A DNA stretch of 54,813 nucleotides, taken from Desulfovibrionales bacterium (GTDB lineage Bacteria; Desulfobacterota; Desulfovibrionia; Desulfovibrionales; Desulfovibrionaceae). Made by a program: the position numbers and the translations under genes. How positions within the stretch are numbered: position 1 is the first letter of the stretch; each line of letters starts with the position of its first letter. This document shows positions 16,008 to 24,100 of the stretch, piece by piece. The stretch spans positions 1 to 54,813 of the forward strand of contig JASGMV010000026.1 in assembly GCA_030156255.1 (NCBI GenBank), read 5' to 3'. Below the pieces are notes generated by a model that had not been told where the DNA came from, ran no database searches, and worked only from the letters and a program-made list of their open reading frames with translations.

Positions 16008-17255
16008 ATGGAAACAATAGCTAAAAAAATAAACGAGAATATGAGTATCTATGAAATTCTGACGACATATCCCTACCTTATCGGCTTATTCAAAGAGAAT
16101 GGGTTGGATAAATTTGAGAAACCGGAAATTCTTGAAAAGTTGGGGCCTCTCTTAAAGTTGAAAACCCCGTTGTCGATGATGGGGGTCAATAAGGAAATGT
16201 TTGTCGATCTTCTTAACCGGAGCGTAGATGAGCATGAAAAAGGCGGCGACTTTACGTTATCAAAGAATCCGGAGCGCCAGAAAGACCTGACCATGCTCGC
16301 TTTGCTGCCCTGTGGTTTGAAAATGCCATTTTCAAGGGCGTTTGAAGCTTTTGCTGCAGAGTATAACAAGACCCACTCCAATGCATTGAAGTATCTGCTT
16401 GAAGGCAATGTGAACCATGAGCTTTCATATTACCAATACATCGACTCGATCGAGTCTTTTGAAGAACTTCCCGACATAATCATCAGTTCCGATATCAACA
16501 GTTTTTATCATCAATCCTTTCGGCAACGTTTTCTTGAGAAGAAAGGATTTGCGGGCCCACCTTTCGAGAAACTCCATGCTGATTTCGAGAAGATCGATTT
16601 CGAGGACCCCGACCGCCAATTTAGCATGTTATCGGCAAACCTCTTGACGCTGGTTTCAATCGACGATTTGCTTGAGGGGAAGCCCGCCATTGAATCGTGG
16701 GAAGATATCCTGAAACCCGAGTTTCAAAACAGCGTCGTGATGCGCGGGCAGGCCGAGTTCTTCTGCAACGGTGTTCTCCTTCCATTTTATGCGCTTTTTG
16801 GCATGGACGGCGTCATGGATCTTGCCCGTTCGGTGAGGACAGGCGTTCACCCCTCGGAGATGGTGAAAATGGTCGACAGCGGGAAGAGCGACGTTGCTCC
16901 GCTGTATATCATGCCCTATTTCTTTGCTCGGAAGATCAAAAGCAAAGAGCGTATTTCCATTCGCATTCCCAAAGAGGGGGCGATGGTCAGCCCTGTGCAG
17001 ATGCTCGTCAAAAAAAGCGCTCAGGATAGGCTTGGGGAGATAACGGACTTTCTGTGCAGCGTCGAATTCGGCCAGCTGTGCGCCGACGCCTACTTCCCCT
17101 CGGTGCATCCGGAGGTTCGCAACGCCACTTCCCATATTGAAAGGTTGTATTGGCTGGGCTGGGATTTTTTGAAACGCAACGACATCGGAAAGTTAAAAAA
17201 GGACATGGAAGAAGTCTTCATGAAAGCGTTTCGTGAAACCGGGGGATTCGTATGA
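16008..17255 (+). CDS. Cytoplasmic solute-binding-like protein with DUF1858/DUF542-like N-terminus
   Basis: From ATG 16008 (ribosome site CAGGAGC) the protein is 415 residues with no signal peptide. Residues 10-70 (SIYEILTTYPYLIGLFKENG) resemble the DUF1858/ScdA-N type helical domain found next to redox or metal proteins. Residues 95-400 look like a type 2 periplasmic binding fold of ABC importers for anions or metals: LPCGLKMPFSRAFEAF, DIIISSDINSFY, SGKSDVAPLYIMPYFFAR. Its stop overlaps the next ATG (ATGA). A solute-binding fold kept in the cytoplasm and coupled to a GTPase and ABC ATPase but no permease is unusual. A role in carrying a metal or cofactor is inferred, not shown. Confidence 0.65.
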   Translation: METIAKKINENMSIYEILTTYPYLIGLFKENGLDKFEKPEILEKLGPLLKLKTPLSMMGVNKEMFVDLLNRSVDEHEKGGDFTLSKNPERQKDLTMLALLPCGLKMPFSRAFEAFAAEYNKTHSNALKYLLEGNVNHELSYYQYIDSIESFEELPDIIISSDINSFYHQSFRQRFLEKKGFAGPPFEKLHADFEKIDFEDPDRQFSMLSANLLTLVSIDDLLEGKPAIESWEDILKPEFQNSVVMRGQAEFFCNGVLLPFYALFGMDGVMDLARSVRTGVHPSEMVKMVDSGKSDVAPLYIMPYFFARKIKSKERISIRIPKEGAMVSPVQMLVKKSAQDRLGEITDFLCSVEFGQLCADAYFPSVHPEVRNATSHIERLYWLGWDFLKRNDIGKLKKDMEEVFMKAFRETGGFV

Positions 17256-17941
17256 GATTCGTAACGGTCGCGGGGCCGCCTTCCTCCGGGAAGACCTGTG
17301 TCATCGTCAAAACACTGGAGGAGCTTCAGCGGCAAAACGTGAAATGCGGAGTCGTCAAGTTCGACTGTCTTTCCGCCCAAGACCAGCTTATCTACCATGC
17401 GAAAGGGATTCCCGTTAAAGTAGGCCTTTCCGGTAATCTTTGCCCCGATCATTTTTATGTGAGCAACATCGAGGCTGCTGTCGAGTGGGCGCGGGGCGAG
17501 GGATTCGATTATCTTGTCACGGAAAGCGCAGGGCTCTGTAACCGCTGCTCTCCCCATATAAAAGATATTCTGGCCGTTTGCGTTGTCGATAACTTGAGCG
17601 GCGTCAATACGCCGAAAAAGATCGGCCCCATGCTGAAGTCCGCCGATATTGTCGTGATCACCAAAGGCGATATCGTCTCCCAAGCGGAGCGTGAGGTTTT
17701 CACGTTCAGAGTTCGTCAGGTAAATCCGCGCGCAAGGATTATTCAGTTCAATGGCGTGACCGGGCAGGGGAGTTTTTATCTGAAGGAGGCTTTTTCCGAG
17801 ACCGCAACGGTGGGCTCCCTTCAAGGAGCGACCCTGCGGTTTACCATGCCCGGGGCGTTGTGCTCATACTGCCTTGGCGAAAGGACCATTGGAGAGGACA
17901 AGCAAATCGGCGTCTCAAGGCTTATGGAATTTAATGGATGA
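17252..17941 (+). CDS. HypB/CobW-like P-loop GTPase with two Cys pairs
   Basis: The 229-residue protein opens with MRFVTVAGPPSSGKT (P-loop 8-15). It has a switch-like TESAGLCNRCSPHIK near 90, comparable in place to ENVGN in HypB and ESTG in CobW, and an NKxD-like ITKGD. CxxC pairs in LCNRC and LCSYC are natural metal or iron-sulfur ligands. SIMIBI-class GTPases of this type deliver metals to enzymes. It is coupled by 4-base ATGA overlaps to both neighbours, so all three are made together. The client enzyme is unknown; no hydrogenase, urease or methyltransferase gene is in the window. Confidence 0.7.
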   Translation: MRFVTVAGPPSSGKTCVIVKTLEELQRQNVKCGVVKFDCLSAQDQLIYHAKGIPVKVGLSGNLCPDHFYVSNIEAAVEWARGEGFDYLVTESAGLCNRCSPHIKDILAVCVVDNLSGVNTPKKIGPMLKSADIVVITKGDIVSQAEREVFTFRVRQVNPRARIIQFNGVTGQGSFYLKEAFSETATVGSLQGATLRFTMPGALCSYCLGERTIGEDKQIGVSRLMEFNG

Positions 17942-18933
17942 TGCACAGATTTTCCGAACTGACGATCAAAGAACTGCTGCAACAGTTTCCTTGGATTGAG
18001 GATTTTTTTTCCGCCCACGAAATTGATTGTTCGAAATGGCAAGATGCTTCCTTTGACGCGCTTTGCAGGTCTTTGAGCCAGGATTTCTTTTCCGGGATAG
18101 GCTCCACCCCGTCTCGTTTCTTGGAGGACTTTTTTCTTTTTATCCGGGAAATGAAATCTCTTGAAGAAACAAGCGGCCACCTCATTCAGTCCATCAAAAT
18201 CCTTCCTGGGGTGAATAAGATGGGCGAGCCCGAATCCCATGAAGTGACGCTCAAACAGGGCAAGGTTACCGCTATCGTCGGGCCGACAGGCTCCGGCAAG
18301 AGCAGGCTGTTGGAGGATATCGAATGCCTGGCCCAGGCGGACACTCCGACCAAAAGAAGGATTCTGGTGGATGGCGCGGCGCCGTCCTATGACACGCGTT
18401 TTTCCAATGAGGGACGGCTCATTGCGCAGCTTTCGCAAAACATGAATTTTGTGATGGACCTCTCGGTCCAGGACTTCCTCATCATGCACGCCGAAAGCAG
18501 GCTGGCCGAGAATATCGGCGCTTTGGTGGAGACGATTTTTGAAAGGGCGAATGAACTGGCGGGAGAACCCTTTGGCAAAACGACCCCGATTACGCAGCTT
18601 TCAGGCGGCCAGAGCAGGGCGCTCATGATTGCGGACACCGCGCTGTTAAGCCAGGCGCCCATCATACTTATTGATGAAATAGAAAACGCTGGCGTGGATA
18701 AAAGCAAAGCTCTCGATCTCTTGGTTGATAACAACAAAATTGTGCTGATCGCCACCCATGATCCTGTTCTCGCCCTCAGCACCGAGCAAAGGATTATTGT
18801 TCGAAACGGAGGAATTGAGAAGATCATTATCACGACGAGTGCAGAGAAAAGAAAGCTTGTCGAGCTTAAAAAGCTTGATGACGCCGCCATGCAGCTTCGC
18901 GCGCGCCTTCGAAGAGGGGACGTCATCTGTTGA
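17938..18933 (+). CDS. ABC-type ATPase with DUF542-like N-terminal domain, no permease
   Basis: The 331-residue protein begins with FSELTIKELLQQFPWIEDFF, similar to the ScdA-N/DUF542 helical domain and to the start of the first gene of this operon. An ABC ATPase core follows: Walker A GPTGSGKS (about 116-123), signature LSGGQ (about 221), Walker B IILIDE and the H-loop ATHD. No transmembrane gene is near, so it is not part of a normal transporter. It may drive a conformational cycle on a soluble partner, as some cofactor-insertion ATPases do. A strong terminator follows. Confidence 0.75.
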   Translation: MMHRFSELTIKELLQQFPWIEDFFSAHEIDCSKWQDASFDALCRSLSQDFFSGIGSTPSRFLEDFFLFIREMKSLEETSGHLIQSIKILPGVNKMGEPESHEVTLKQGKVTAIVGPTGSGKSRLLEDIECLAQADTPTKRRILVDGAAPSYDTRFSNEGRLIAQLSQNMNFVMDLSVQDFLIMHAESRLAENIGALVETIFERANELAGEPFGKTTPITQLSGGQSRALMIADTALLSQAPIILIDEIENAGVDKSKALDLLVDNNKIVLIATHDPVLALSTEQRIIVRNGGIEKIIITTSAEKRKLVELKKLDDAAMQLRARLRRGDVIC

Positions 18934-18983
18934 TGATTCCGATTTCGTTGTTTTTATGCTGCGCGTGTCGATCCCATGTCAAA

Positions 18984-19017
18984 AAAACGCCCTTCCACGC
19001 TCGTGGAAGGGCGTTTT
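18984..19017 (+). terminator. Rho-independent terminator of the three-gene operon
   Basis: AAAACGCCCTTCCACG (18984-18999) pairs perfectly with CGTGGAAGGGCGTTTT (19002-19017) around a two-base loop, followed by CGTTTT. It is nearly symmetric and may also act on the other strand. Confidence 0.9.
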
Positions 19018-19019
19018 CG

Positions 19020-19272
19020 TTTTATCCTCGGCCACAACTTCGGCTTTCATCTTCTCTTCGGCGTACATCCGCTTGAGCAGGCTGTTCTCTTGCTCCAGGT
19101 CTTTCATGCAGGCCATCATGGAGGCGTCCATGCCGCCGTATTTGCCGCGCTATTTGTAGAACGCGGCGCTGTTCATGCCGTGTTCGCGGCGGAGTTGGCT
19201 CACGGGGGCGCCGTTTTCGGCTTGCTTGAGAATGCTCAGGATCTGCGCGTCGGCGGAGCGCGATTGCTTCAT
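19020..19272 (-). pseudogene. IS3-family OrfA remnant with a nonsense mutation
   Basis: From ATG 19272 the frame reads MKQSRSADAQILSILKQAE, then VSQLRREHGMNSAAFYK, a TAG, and RGKYGGMDASMMACMKDLE and a leucine-zipper-like heptad. This is the helix-turn-helix and zipper of IS3 OrfA. The TAG stands where relatives have the Trp of FYKWR, so it is an ordinary TGG to TAG mutation, not a recoded Gln. The gene is truncated at the terminator and no OrfB is present. Confidence 0.75.
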
Positions 19273-19374
19273 GTCGAATCCCCCCGATCGGGTTTACGAG
19301 AAAATTCCACTCTGCAGAACCACTCATTTGCGGGGGGAGGGTACCTCTTCCTAGATTCGGCGTTTTCCAGCCGG

Positions 19375-19403
19375 TTGACAAGATCGCCAAGTTTGACTAT
19401 AGT
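19375..19403 (+). promoter_or_regulatory. Sigma70-type promoter of the tetR gene
   Basis: TTGACA (19375-19380) and TATAGT (19398-19403) are separated by 17 bases, close to consensus. Transcription would start near 19410, which supports ATG 19445 rather than 19412 as the tetR start. Confidence 0.75.
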
Positions 19404-19408
19404 GTCAA
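19393..19408. promoter_or_regulatory. Inverted repeat TTGAC-N6-GTCAA over the -10 element, probable TetR operator
   Basis: A perfect five-base inverted repeat flanks the TATAGT -10 hexamer. A dimeric repressor bound here would block RNA polymerase. The adjacent gene encodes a TetR-family protein, so autorepression is the natural inference. Confidence 0.6.
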
Positions 19409-19444
19409 TCAATGAAGTCAAACATGAAAGTAAGGGGTGGAGCC

Positions 19445-20080
19445 ATGCCGGAGCAGATGGAAGAGCAAACCGATACCGAACGGCGCATCTTCGAGGCCGC
19501 CAAGCGTGTGTTTGTCCAGAAAGGAATGGACGGCGCCTCGATGCAGGACATCGCGACTTCCGCGGGCATCAGCCGTACATCCCTCCATTATTACTTTCGA
19601 AGTAAAAAAAAGCTCTTCAGCGCGGTGTCCGACGATCTGTTCGCCCATTTTTTGCCGCGACTAGAGGGCATCATGTTCGATGATGGTCTTTTTCGGAAGA
19701 AACTTGAGCGATTTGTTGATGTGTATCTGGATATGCTGATGGAAAATCCATATCTTCAAAATTTTATAATGAACGAACTCAACAAGAATCCTGAGGCGCT
19801 TATCATCCGTTTTAGAAATGAATGGTTGATGTCTGATCGCATGAAAGAACAAATAAGAATCGATTTAAATAAATTTAAGAATGCAATGGATGTATCGCAA
19901 TTTATGGTGAATTTACTCAGTCTTTGTGTGTTCCCATTCATAGCGCGTCCAATGATCGAGGCTATTTATCTCGATAGGAATCAAGATGCTTTTAAAGCTT
20001 TTATTGAAGAGCGCAAGGCTATTATTGTGAATACGCTCATGTCGTCCATCGAACATAATCCGAATGAAGATATGAAATAG
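19445..20080 (+). CDS. TetR-family transcriptional regulator
   Basis: From ATG 19445 (ribosome site GGTGGAG) the protein is 211 residues. The helix-turn-helix is ASMQDIATSAGISRTSLHYY followed by FRSKKKLFSAV, the standard TetR N-terminus. The C-terminal ligand domain is variable and less GC-rich than its neighbours. It precedes an HlyD/EmrB efflux pair on the same strand and probably represses both itself and the pump until an inducer binds. The inducer cannot be deduced. It ends with TAG, which shows the host reads TAG as a stop. Confidence 0.9.
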   Translation: MPEQMEEQTDTERRIFEAAKRVFVQKGMDGASMQDIATSAGISRTSLHYYFRSKKKLFSAVSDDLFAHFLPRLEGIMFDDGLFRKKLERFVDVYLDMLMENPYLQNFIMNELNKNPEALIIRFRNEWLMSDRMKEQIRIDLNKFKNAMDVSQFMVNLLSLCVFPFIARPMIEAIYLDRNQDAFKAFIEERKAIIVNTLMSSIEHNPNEDMK

Positions 20081-20230
20081 CAACGCATAAATGTTACTCA
20101 GGACAGGTGGGAGGACAAAATAAGACTTTCCGCCTCCGTTGGCTTTGTAACACGTTGTGAAGCAGGCGAGCATTGCGTTCTCTTGAACGTCCCGCAACGC
20201 TTGTCGATTGCATGGATAGTGGAGTTAAGC

Positions 20231-21427
20231 ATGGATCATTCGTTAGGTGCAAAGGAGCAAATCTCCCAATCGTCCAAAAGCGGAGGTTTGCGCCGCAAGA
20301 GGATGCGGTTGTTGACGGCGTTGGCCGCCGGGTTGGCGCTCGCGGCTTGCGGTTGGTGGGCTTGGATGGAATTTGTCGTGGGGGACACGGTTTCCACGGA
20401 TAATGCATACACCGCCGTCGAACTCTTCCAAATAACGCCGCAAGTAGCCGGTCCGGTCAAGGCGGTTCAGGTTATCGAGACGCAGCTGGTAAACGCCGGC
20501 GATGTGCTTGTGTTGCTTGACGCCACGGACACGAAGATCGCCGTGGCGCGGGCCAAGGCCGAGCTGTCCACGACCGAGCAGAAGGTCCGGCAGTTGTTCG
20601 CAAACGATCAGACGCTTGCAGGCACGGTCCAGGCCGCCGCGTCCGCCATGAAAAGCGCCGACGCCGAGCTTCGGCGCGCAAAGGCGGACCTCGCCAAGGC
20701 CGAGTTGGACATGAAACGCCGCAAGGAGCTTATCAAAACAGGCGCCATCTCCATCGAAGAACTCGACAACGCCGAGACCGTCATGCAAAAGGCCCAGGCC
20801 GCCGTGGCCCGAGCCGCAGCATTGTCGGCCTCGGCCCGGGGAGAGCATGACGAAGCTCTGGGCGCTCGCGCCGCCAACATGGCGTTGATCAACGGCGCAA
20901 CGGTCGACACGCATCCGGAGGTGCTCGCCGCCCGGGCGGCCTTGGAGCAGGCCGAGGTGAATCTGCAGAGGACGGTCATTCGTTCGCCCGTCGCGGGGGT
21001 GGTGTCTCGGCGAGCCGTCGAGGTGGGACAATATGTCCAACCCGGGGCGAGGCTCATGACGATCGCGCCCATTCAAAATATTTACGTGGACGCCAACTTC
21101 AAGGAAAACCAGCTTCGCCGCGTCCAGGTCGGCCAGGCGGTCCGCCTGCATTCCGACATCTACGGTTCTGATGTCGAATACACCGGACGGGTTGTCGGTT
21201 TTTCCGGAGGAAGCGGGTCTGTGTTCGCCGCCATCCCCGCCCAGGAGGCGACCGGAAACTGGATCAAGGTCGTCCAGCGACTGCCGGTCAGAATCCAGCT
21301 TGACCCGGAGCAATTAGAGAAACATCCGCTCCGGGTGGGGCTGTCGATGTATGTCACCGTGGATTTGTCCTCGGGGCCGGCGCGGACCGACAAGGTGGCG
21401 CTTCGCGGAGACTCCCATGGCCGCTGA
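20231..21427 (+). CDS. HlyD/EmrA-family membrane fusion protein
   Basis: The 398-residue protein (ATG 20231, ribosome site GTGGAG) has one N-terminal membrane helix at about 27-47, a split biotinyl-lipoyl domain (VSTDNAYTAVELFQITPQVA and IRSPVAGVVSRRAVEVGQYV) and a long alpha-helical hairpin rich in Ala and Lys between them. Such proteins bridge an inner-membrane transporter to an outer-membrane TolC-type channel. The next gene, overlapping by 11 bases, is the transporter. No TolC gene is adjacent, so an outer-membrane partner must be encoded elsewhere. Confidence 0.9.
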   Translation: MDHSLGAKEQISQSSKSGGLRRKRMRLLTALAAGLALAACGWWAWMEFVVGDTVSTDNAYTAVELFQITPQVAGPVKAVQVIETQLVNAGDVLVLLDATDTKIAVARAKAELSTTEQKVRQLFANDQTLAGTVQAAASAMKSADAELRRAKADLAKAELDMKRRKELIKTGAISIEELDNAETVMQKAQAAVARAAALSASARGEHDEALGARAANMALINGATVDTHPEVLAARAALEQAEVNLQRTVIRSPVAGVVSRRAVEVGQYVQPGARLMTIAPIQNIYVDANFKENQLRRVQVGQAVRLHSDIYGSDVEYTGRVVGFSGGSGSVFAAIPAQEATGNWIKVVQRLPVRIQLDPEQLEKHPLRVGLSMYVTVDLSSGPARTDKVALRGDSHGR

Positions 21428-22937
21428 AGCATATCCGCCGCTTTCCGGGATGAAGCTTGCCCTCGGCGCCGTGTTCATTTCCATGGCCAACTTTATCGTG
21501 GTGCTGGACACCACGATCACCAACGTCTCCATCCCGACGATTTCCGGCGACTTGGGCGTCTCTACGAGTGAGGGGACGTGGGTCATCACCGCCTACGCCG
21601 TGGCCGAGGCCATAACGATCCCCTTGACGGGGTGGCTGCTGCAGCGATTCGGCCAGGTTCGCGTCTTTCTTGTGTCCTTGGCCTCATTCATAATTTTTTC
21701 CATATGTTGTGGACTGTCAGGATCTTTGGGGCTTCTGCTGCTTTTCCGAATTCTGCAAGGGTTGGGCGGCGGCCCGTTGATCCCGTTGTCCATTGTCTTG
21801 TTGCTTTCGATATTTCCCAAAGATAAATCGGCCGTAGCCTTGGCGATATGGGGAATGACCACGGTTGTGGCGCCTATTGCAGGGCCTGTGCTGGGCGGAT
21901 GGATTTGCGACGTGTGGACATGGCCTTGGATATTCTACATCAACATTGCATTTGGACTTGCTGTTGGCGGTGTCTCATGGTGGCTGGTGCACGACAGGGA
22001 AACGCCAACACGCAAGGCGCGTATAGACGTCGTTGGTCTCATCTTGCTCACTGTATTTGTCACAACCTTTCAGTTTATGATTGACAAAGGCCGTGAACTT
22101 GACTGGTTTGCATCGAATTTTATCGTTTGTTGCGGAATAATCTCTTTTATTTCGTTGGCGGTGCTTATTGTCTGGGAGCTTACGGATAAAAATCCGGTCA
22201 TTGATCTATCCGTATTCGCATCGCGCAATTGGCTGCTCTCCACCGTCACGCTCTGTTTGATGTTTGGTTTGTTTTTCGGAAACGTCGTGCTCACTCCGCT
22301 CTGGTTGCAGCAGCAAATGGGCTACACGGCGCTGTGGGCCGGTCTGGCGACCGCACCTATGGGATTCCTCGCGGTTGCGACATCTCCTTTGATCGGCCGC
22401 CTGTTGCCGCGGATAGATCCGAGAATGATCGTTACCTATGGGATGTGCGTGCTGGCCGCATCCTTCTTCATGCGCTCGCAGTTCACATCCCAGGTCGACT
22501 TTGGAGCCATTGCCTTGGCCATGTTCATATTGGGCGCGGGAAGTCCGGCTTGCCTCATCACGCTGACCTCTCTCGGCGTGTCCGATCTTCCGCCTGAAAA
22601 AGTAGCGGGAGGGACGGGACTTCAGAATTTCTTGCGCGTCATGTCCATGGCCGTGGGCGGCTCTCTGGCGCAGACCTACTGGGAAAACGCCGCCAAGGTG
22701 AACCGCGCTGAGTTGGTCGGGATCATCAATACGTCGGTCAACCAGCTTGACGCTCCCGCCGGGCTCCCTGCGGACGCCGTGTTGCCTCTTTTTTCGCATT
22801 CGGTCACGGGGCAGGCGGTCATGCTGGCCACGAACAGCTTTTATGCGTACGCTGCAATCCTTATGCTCGTTTTCGCCGCCGTGATTTGGTTCGTGAAGCC
22901 GCCCCGAGGGCGTCTGCAAGCGGGATCAGGCCACTAG
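21417..22937 (+). CDS. EmrB/QacA-family (DHA2) MFS drug efflux transporter
   Basis: From ATG 21417 the protein is 506 residues with about 14 hydrophobic segments, as in DHA2 transporters. Family motifs include FIVVLDTTITNVSIPTIS in helix 1, the WVITAYAVAEA segment in helix 2, and motif C-like GPVLGGWICD. It exports hydrophobic compounds in exchange for protons through the HlyD partner. The start lies inside the upstream gene, giving translational coupling. A TetR regulator precedes the pair. Confidence 0.93.
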   Translation: MAAEAYPPLSGMKLALGAVFISMANFIVVLDTTITNVSIPTISGDLGVSTSEGTWVITAYAVAEAITIPLTGWLLQRFGQVRVFLVSLASFIIFSICCGLSGSLGLLLLFRILQGLGGGPLIPLSIVLLLSIFPKDKSAVALAIWGMTTVVAPIAGPVLGGWICDVWTWPWIFYINIAFGLAVGGVSWWLVHDRETPTRKARIDVVGLILLTVFVTTFQFMIDKGRELDWFASNFIVCCGIISFISLAVLIVWELTDKNPVIDLSVFASRNWLLSTVTLCLMFGLFFGNVVLTPLWLQQQMGYTALWAGLATAPMGFLAVATSPLIGRLLPRIDPRMIVTYGMCVLAASFFMRSQFTSQVDFGAIALAMFILGAGSPACLITLTSLGVSDLPPEKVAGGTGLQNFLRVMSMAVGGSLAQTYWENAAKVNRAELVGIINTSVNQLDAPAGLPADAVLPLFSHSVTGQAVMLATNSFYAYAAILMLVFAAVIWFVKPPRGRLQAGSGH

Positions 22938-23284
22938 GCCGACATGGGCGGGAGAACGTCGGGCTCCAAGTTTGTGGGGTTGTCCCGGAACCATAAGCCT
23001 GCCATGGCTTCTCTGGTCCGCCAGAAGTCCGAAAAGTTTTCCGCACTGGACGGCGCTTATTTTTAACATGGCTTTTCAGGTTTGATTCTTCACGCAGCAA
23101 TACGTTTCAACAGAGAGGGCGCTGCACACGCTGGCGTCTTTTCTCCTCGGCGCGCTTGCCCCCGACGGGCCGGGTATGCCCGCGTCCCCCTGGCCTTTTG
23201 GTTCAAAACATTCTAGGCTTCATAATAGGCAATGACATGGTGAAAACGATCCGCGCCGCGCGGACGAACGATTGGGAGCATCAC
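22938..23284. other. Intergenic region with a likely promoter for the FKBP gene
   Basis: No gene is seen. TTGGTT (23198-23203) and CATAAT (23221-23226) with 17-base spacing form a plausible promoter, 60 bases before the FKBP start. The rest is GC-rich without recognisable features. Confidence 0.4.
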
Positions 23285-23704
23285 ATGAGCAAGGCGAAAA
23301 AAGGCGACACCGTCTCCGTACATTACACCGGAACCCTGGACGACGGCACGGTGTTCGACTCCTCCCGGGAGCGCGACCCGCTGAGTTTCGAAGTCGGCGC
23401 CGGGACGGTCATCGCAGGCTTTGACGGCGCGGTCGAGGGCATGGAGGTCGGAGAGTCCTGCAAGGTCGTCATCGAAAAGGAGGACGCCTACGGCGAGCGC
23501 AGCGAAGAACGCATGGTCCGCGTGCCCGTGGCCGAACTGCCCGCAGGCGTGGAGGTCGGCTCCATGCTCCAGACCGAGAGCATGGGCCAGCCCATCGTTC
23601 TGACCGTCACGGAAATCGACGACGAGGCGGCCCTCCTCGACGGCAACCATCCTCTGGCCGGAGAACGGCTGACCTTCGATATCGAACTCGTATCCGTGGA
23701 CTAG
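23285..23704 (+). CDS. FKBP-type peptidyl-prolyl isomerase, SlyD-like
   Basis: From ATG 23285 (ribosome site GGGAG) the protein is 139 residues. It has the FKBP strand VHYTGTLDDGTVFDSS, GAGTVIAGFDGAVEGMEVGE and the insert-in-flap segment of SlyD-type isomerases with AYGERSEERMVRVPVAELP. These enzymes speed proline isomerisation and act as chaperones. The His-rich nickel-binding tail of enterobacterial SlyD is absent. It is a single-gene unit with a promoter upstream and a terminator about 180 bases downstream. Confidence 0.92.
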   Translation: MSKAKKGDTVSVHYTGTLDDGTVFDSSRERDPLSFEVGAGTVIAGFDGAVEGMEVGESCKVVIEKEDAYGERSEERMVRVPVAELPAGVEVGSMLQTESMGQPIVLTVTEIDDEAALLDGNHPLAGERLTFDIELVSVD

Positions 23705-24100
23705 CACGGAGCGCCTGTCTTCTACGCGGCGACAAACTGCGTCCAAAGGCCGGAAGCGCGTCGAGCGCATTCTGTTTCCGTTTTTGGCGCCGTCTGTTTC
23801 TGTGCGGCCGGGCGCGGAACGCCTTTGGCGAACCGGCGACATTGACACGGTGAATGCGCGTCCTGAATGGGGCGCGGGCGAAGAAAAATCGGGACCGCCC
23901 CTCGGGGCGGTCCCGATTTTTGGATGAAGGGCGGAAAAAGTCAACGGAAGCGCGGCGGCGTTCGCCGGTCCTGTGAAGCAAAACGGAACTCGGCCGCCTG
24001 GCGACGACGAATGCTCCGCGAGCGTATTGTCAGGAGCGGCGCTTCAAGGTACGTTGCACAATCGATACGATTTCGGCTGAAGAACTTCAAAGGAGCAAGA
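23705..24100. other. Intergenic region with a strong terminator
   Basis: Apart from the hairpin at 23885-23922 nothing is recognised. The open frame starting at 23867 runs through the terminator and is not taken as coding. Confidence 0.4.
23885..23922 (+). terminator. Bidirectional Rho-independent terminator
   Basis: AAAAATCGGGACCGCCCC (23885-23902) pairs with GGGGCGGTCCCGATTTTT (23905-23922). The flanking A and T runs allow action on both strands. Confidence 0.9.

Noticed and set aside
19020-19272. The TAG in the IS3 OrfA remnant as another sign of recoding
   Set aside because: It replaces a conserved Trp (TGG) in a truncated, non-functional gene, so it is a simple nonsense mutation in a standard-code region.
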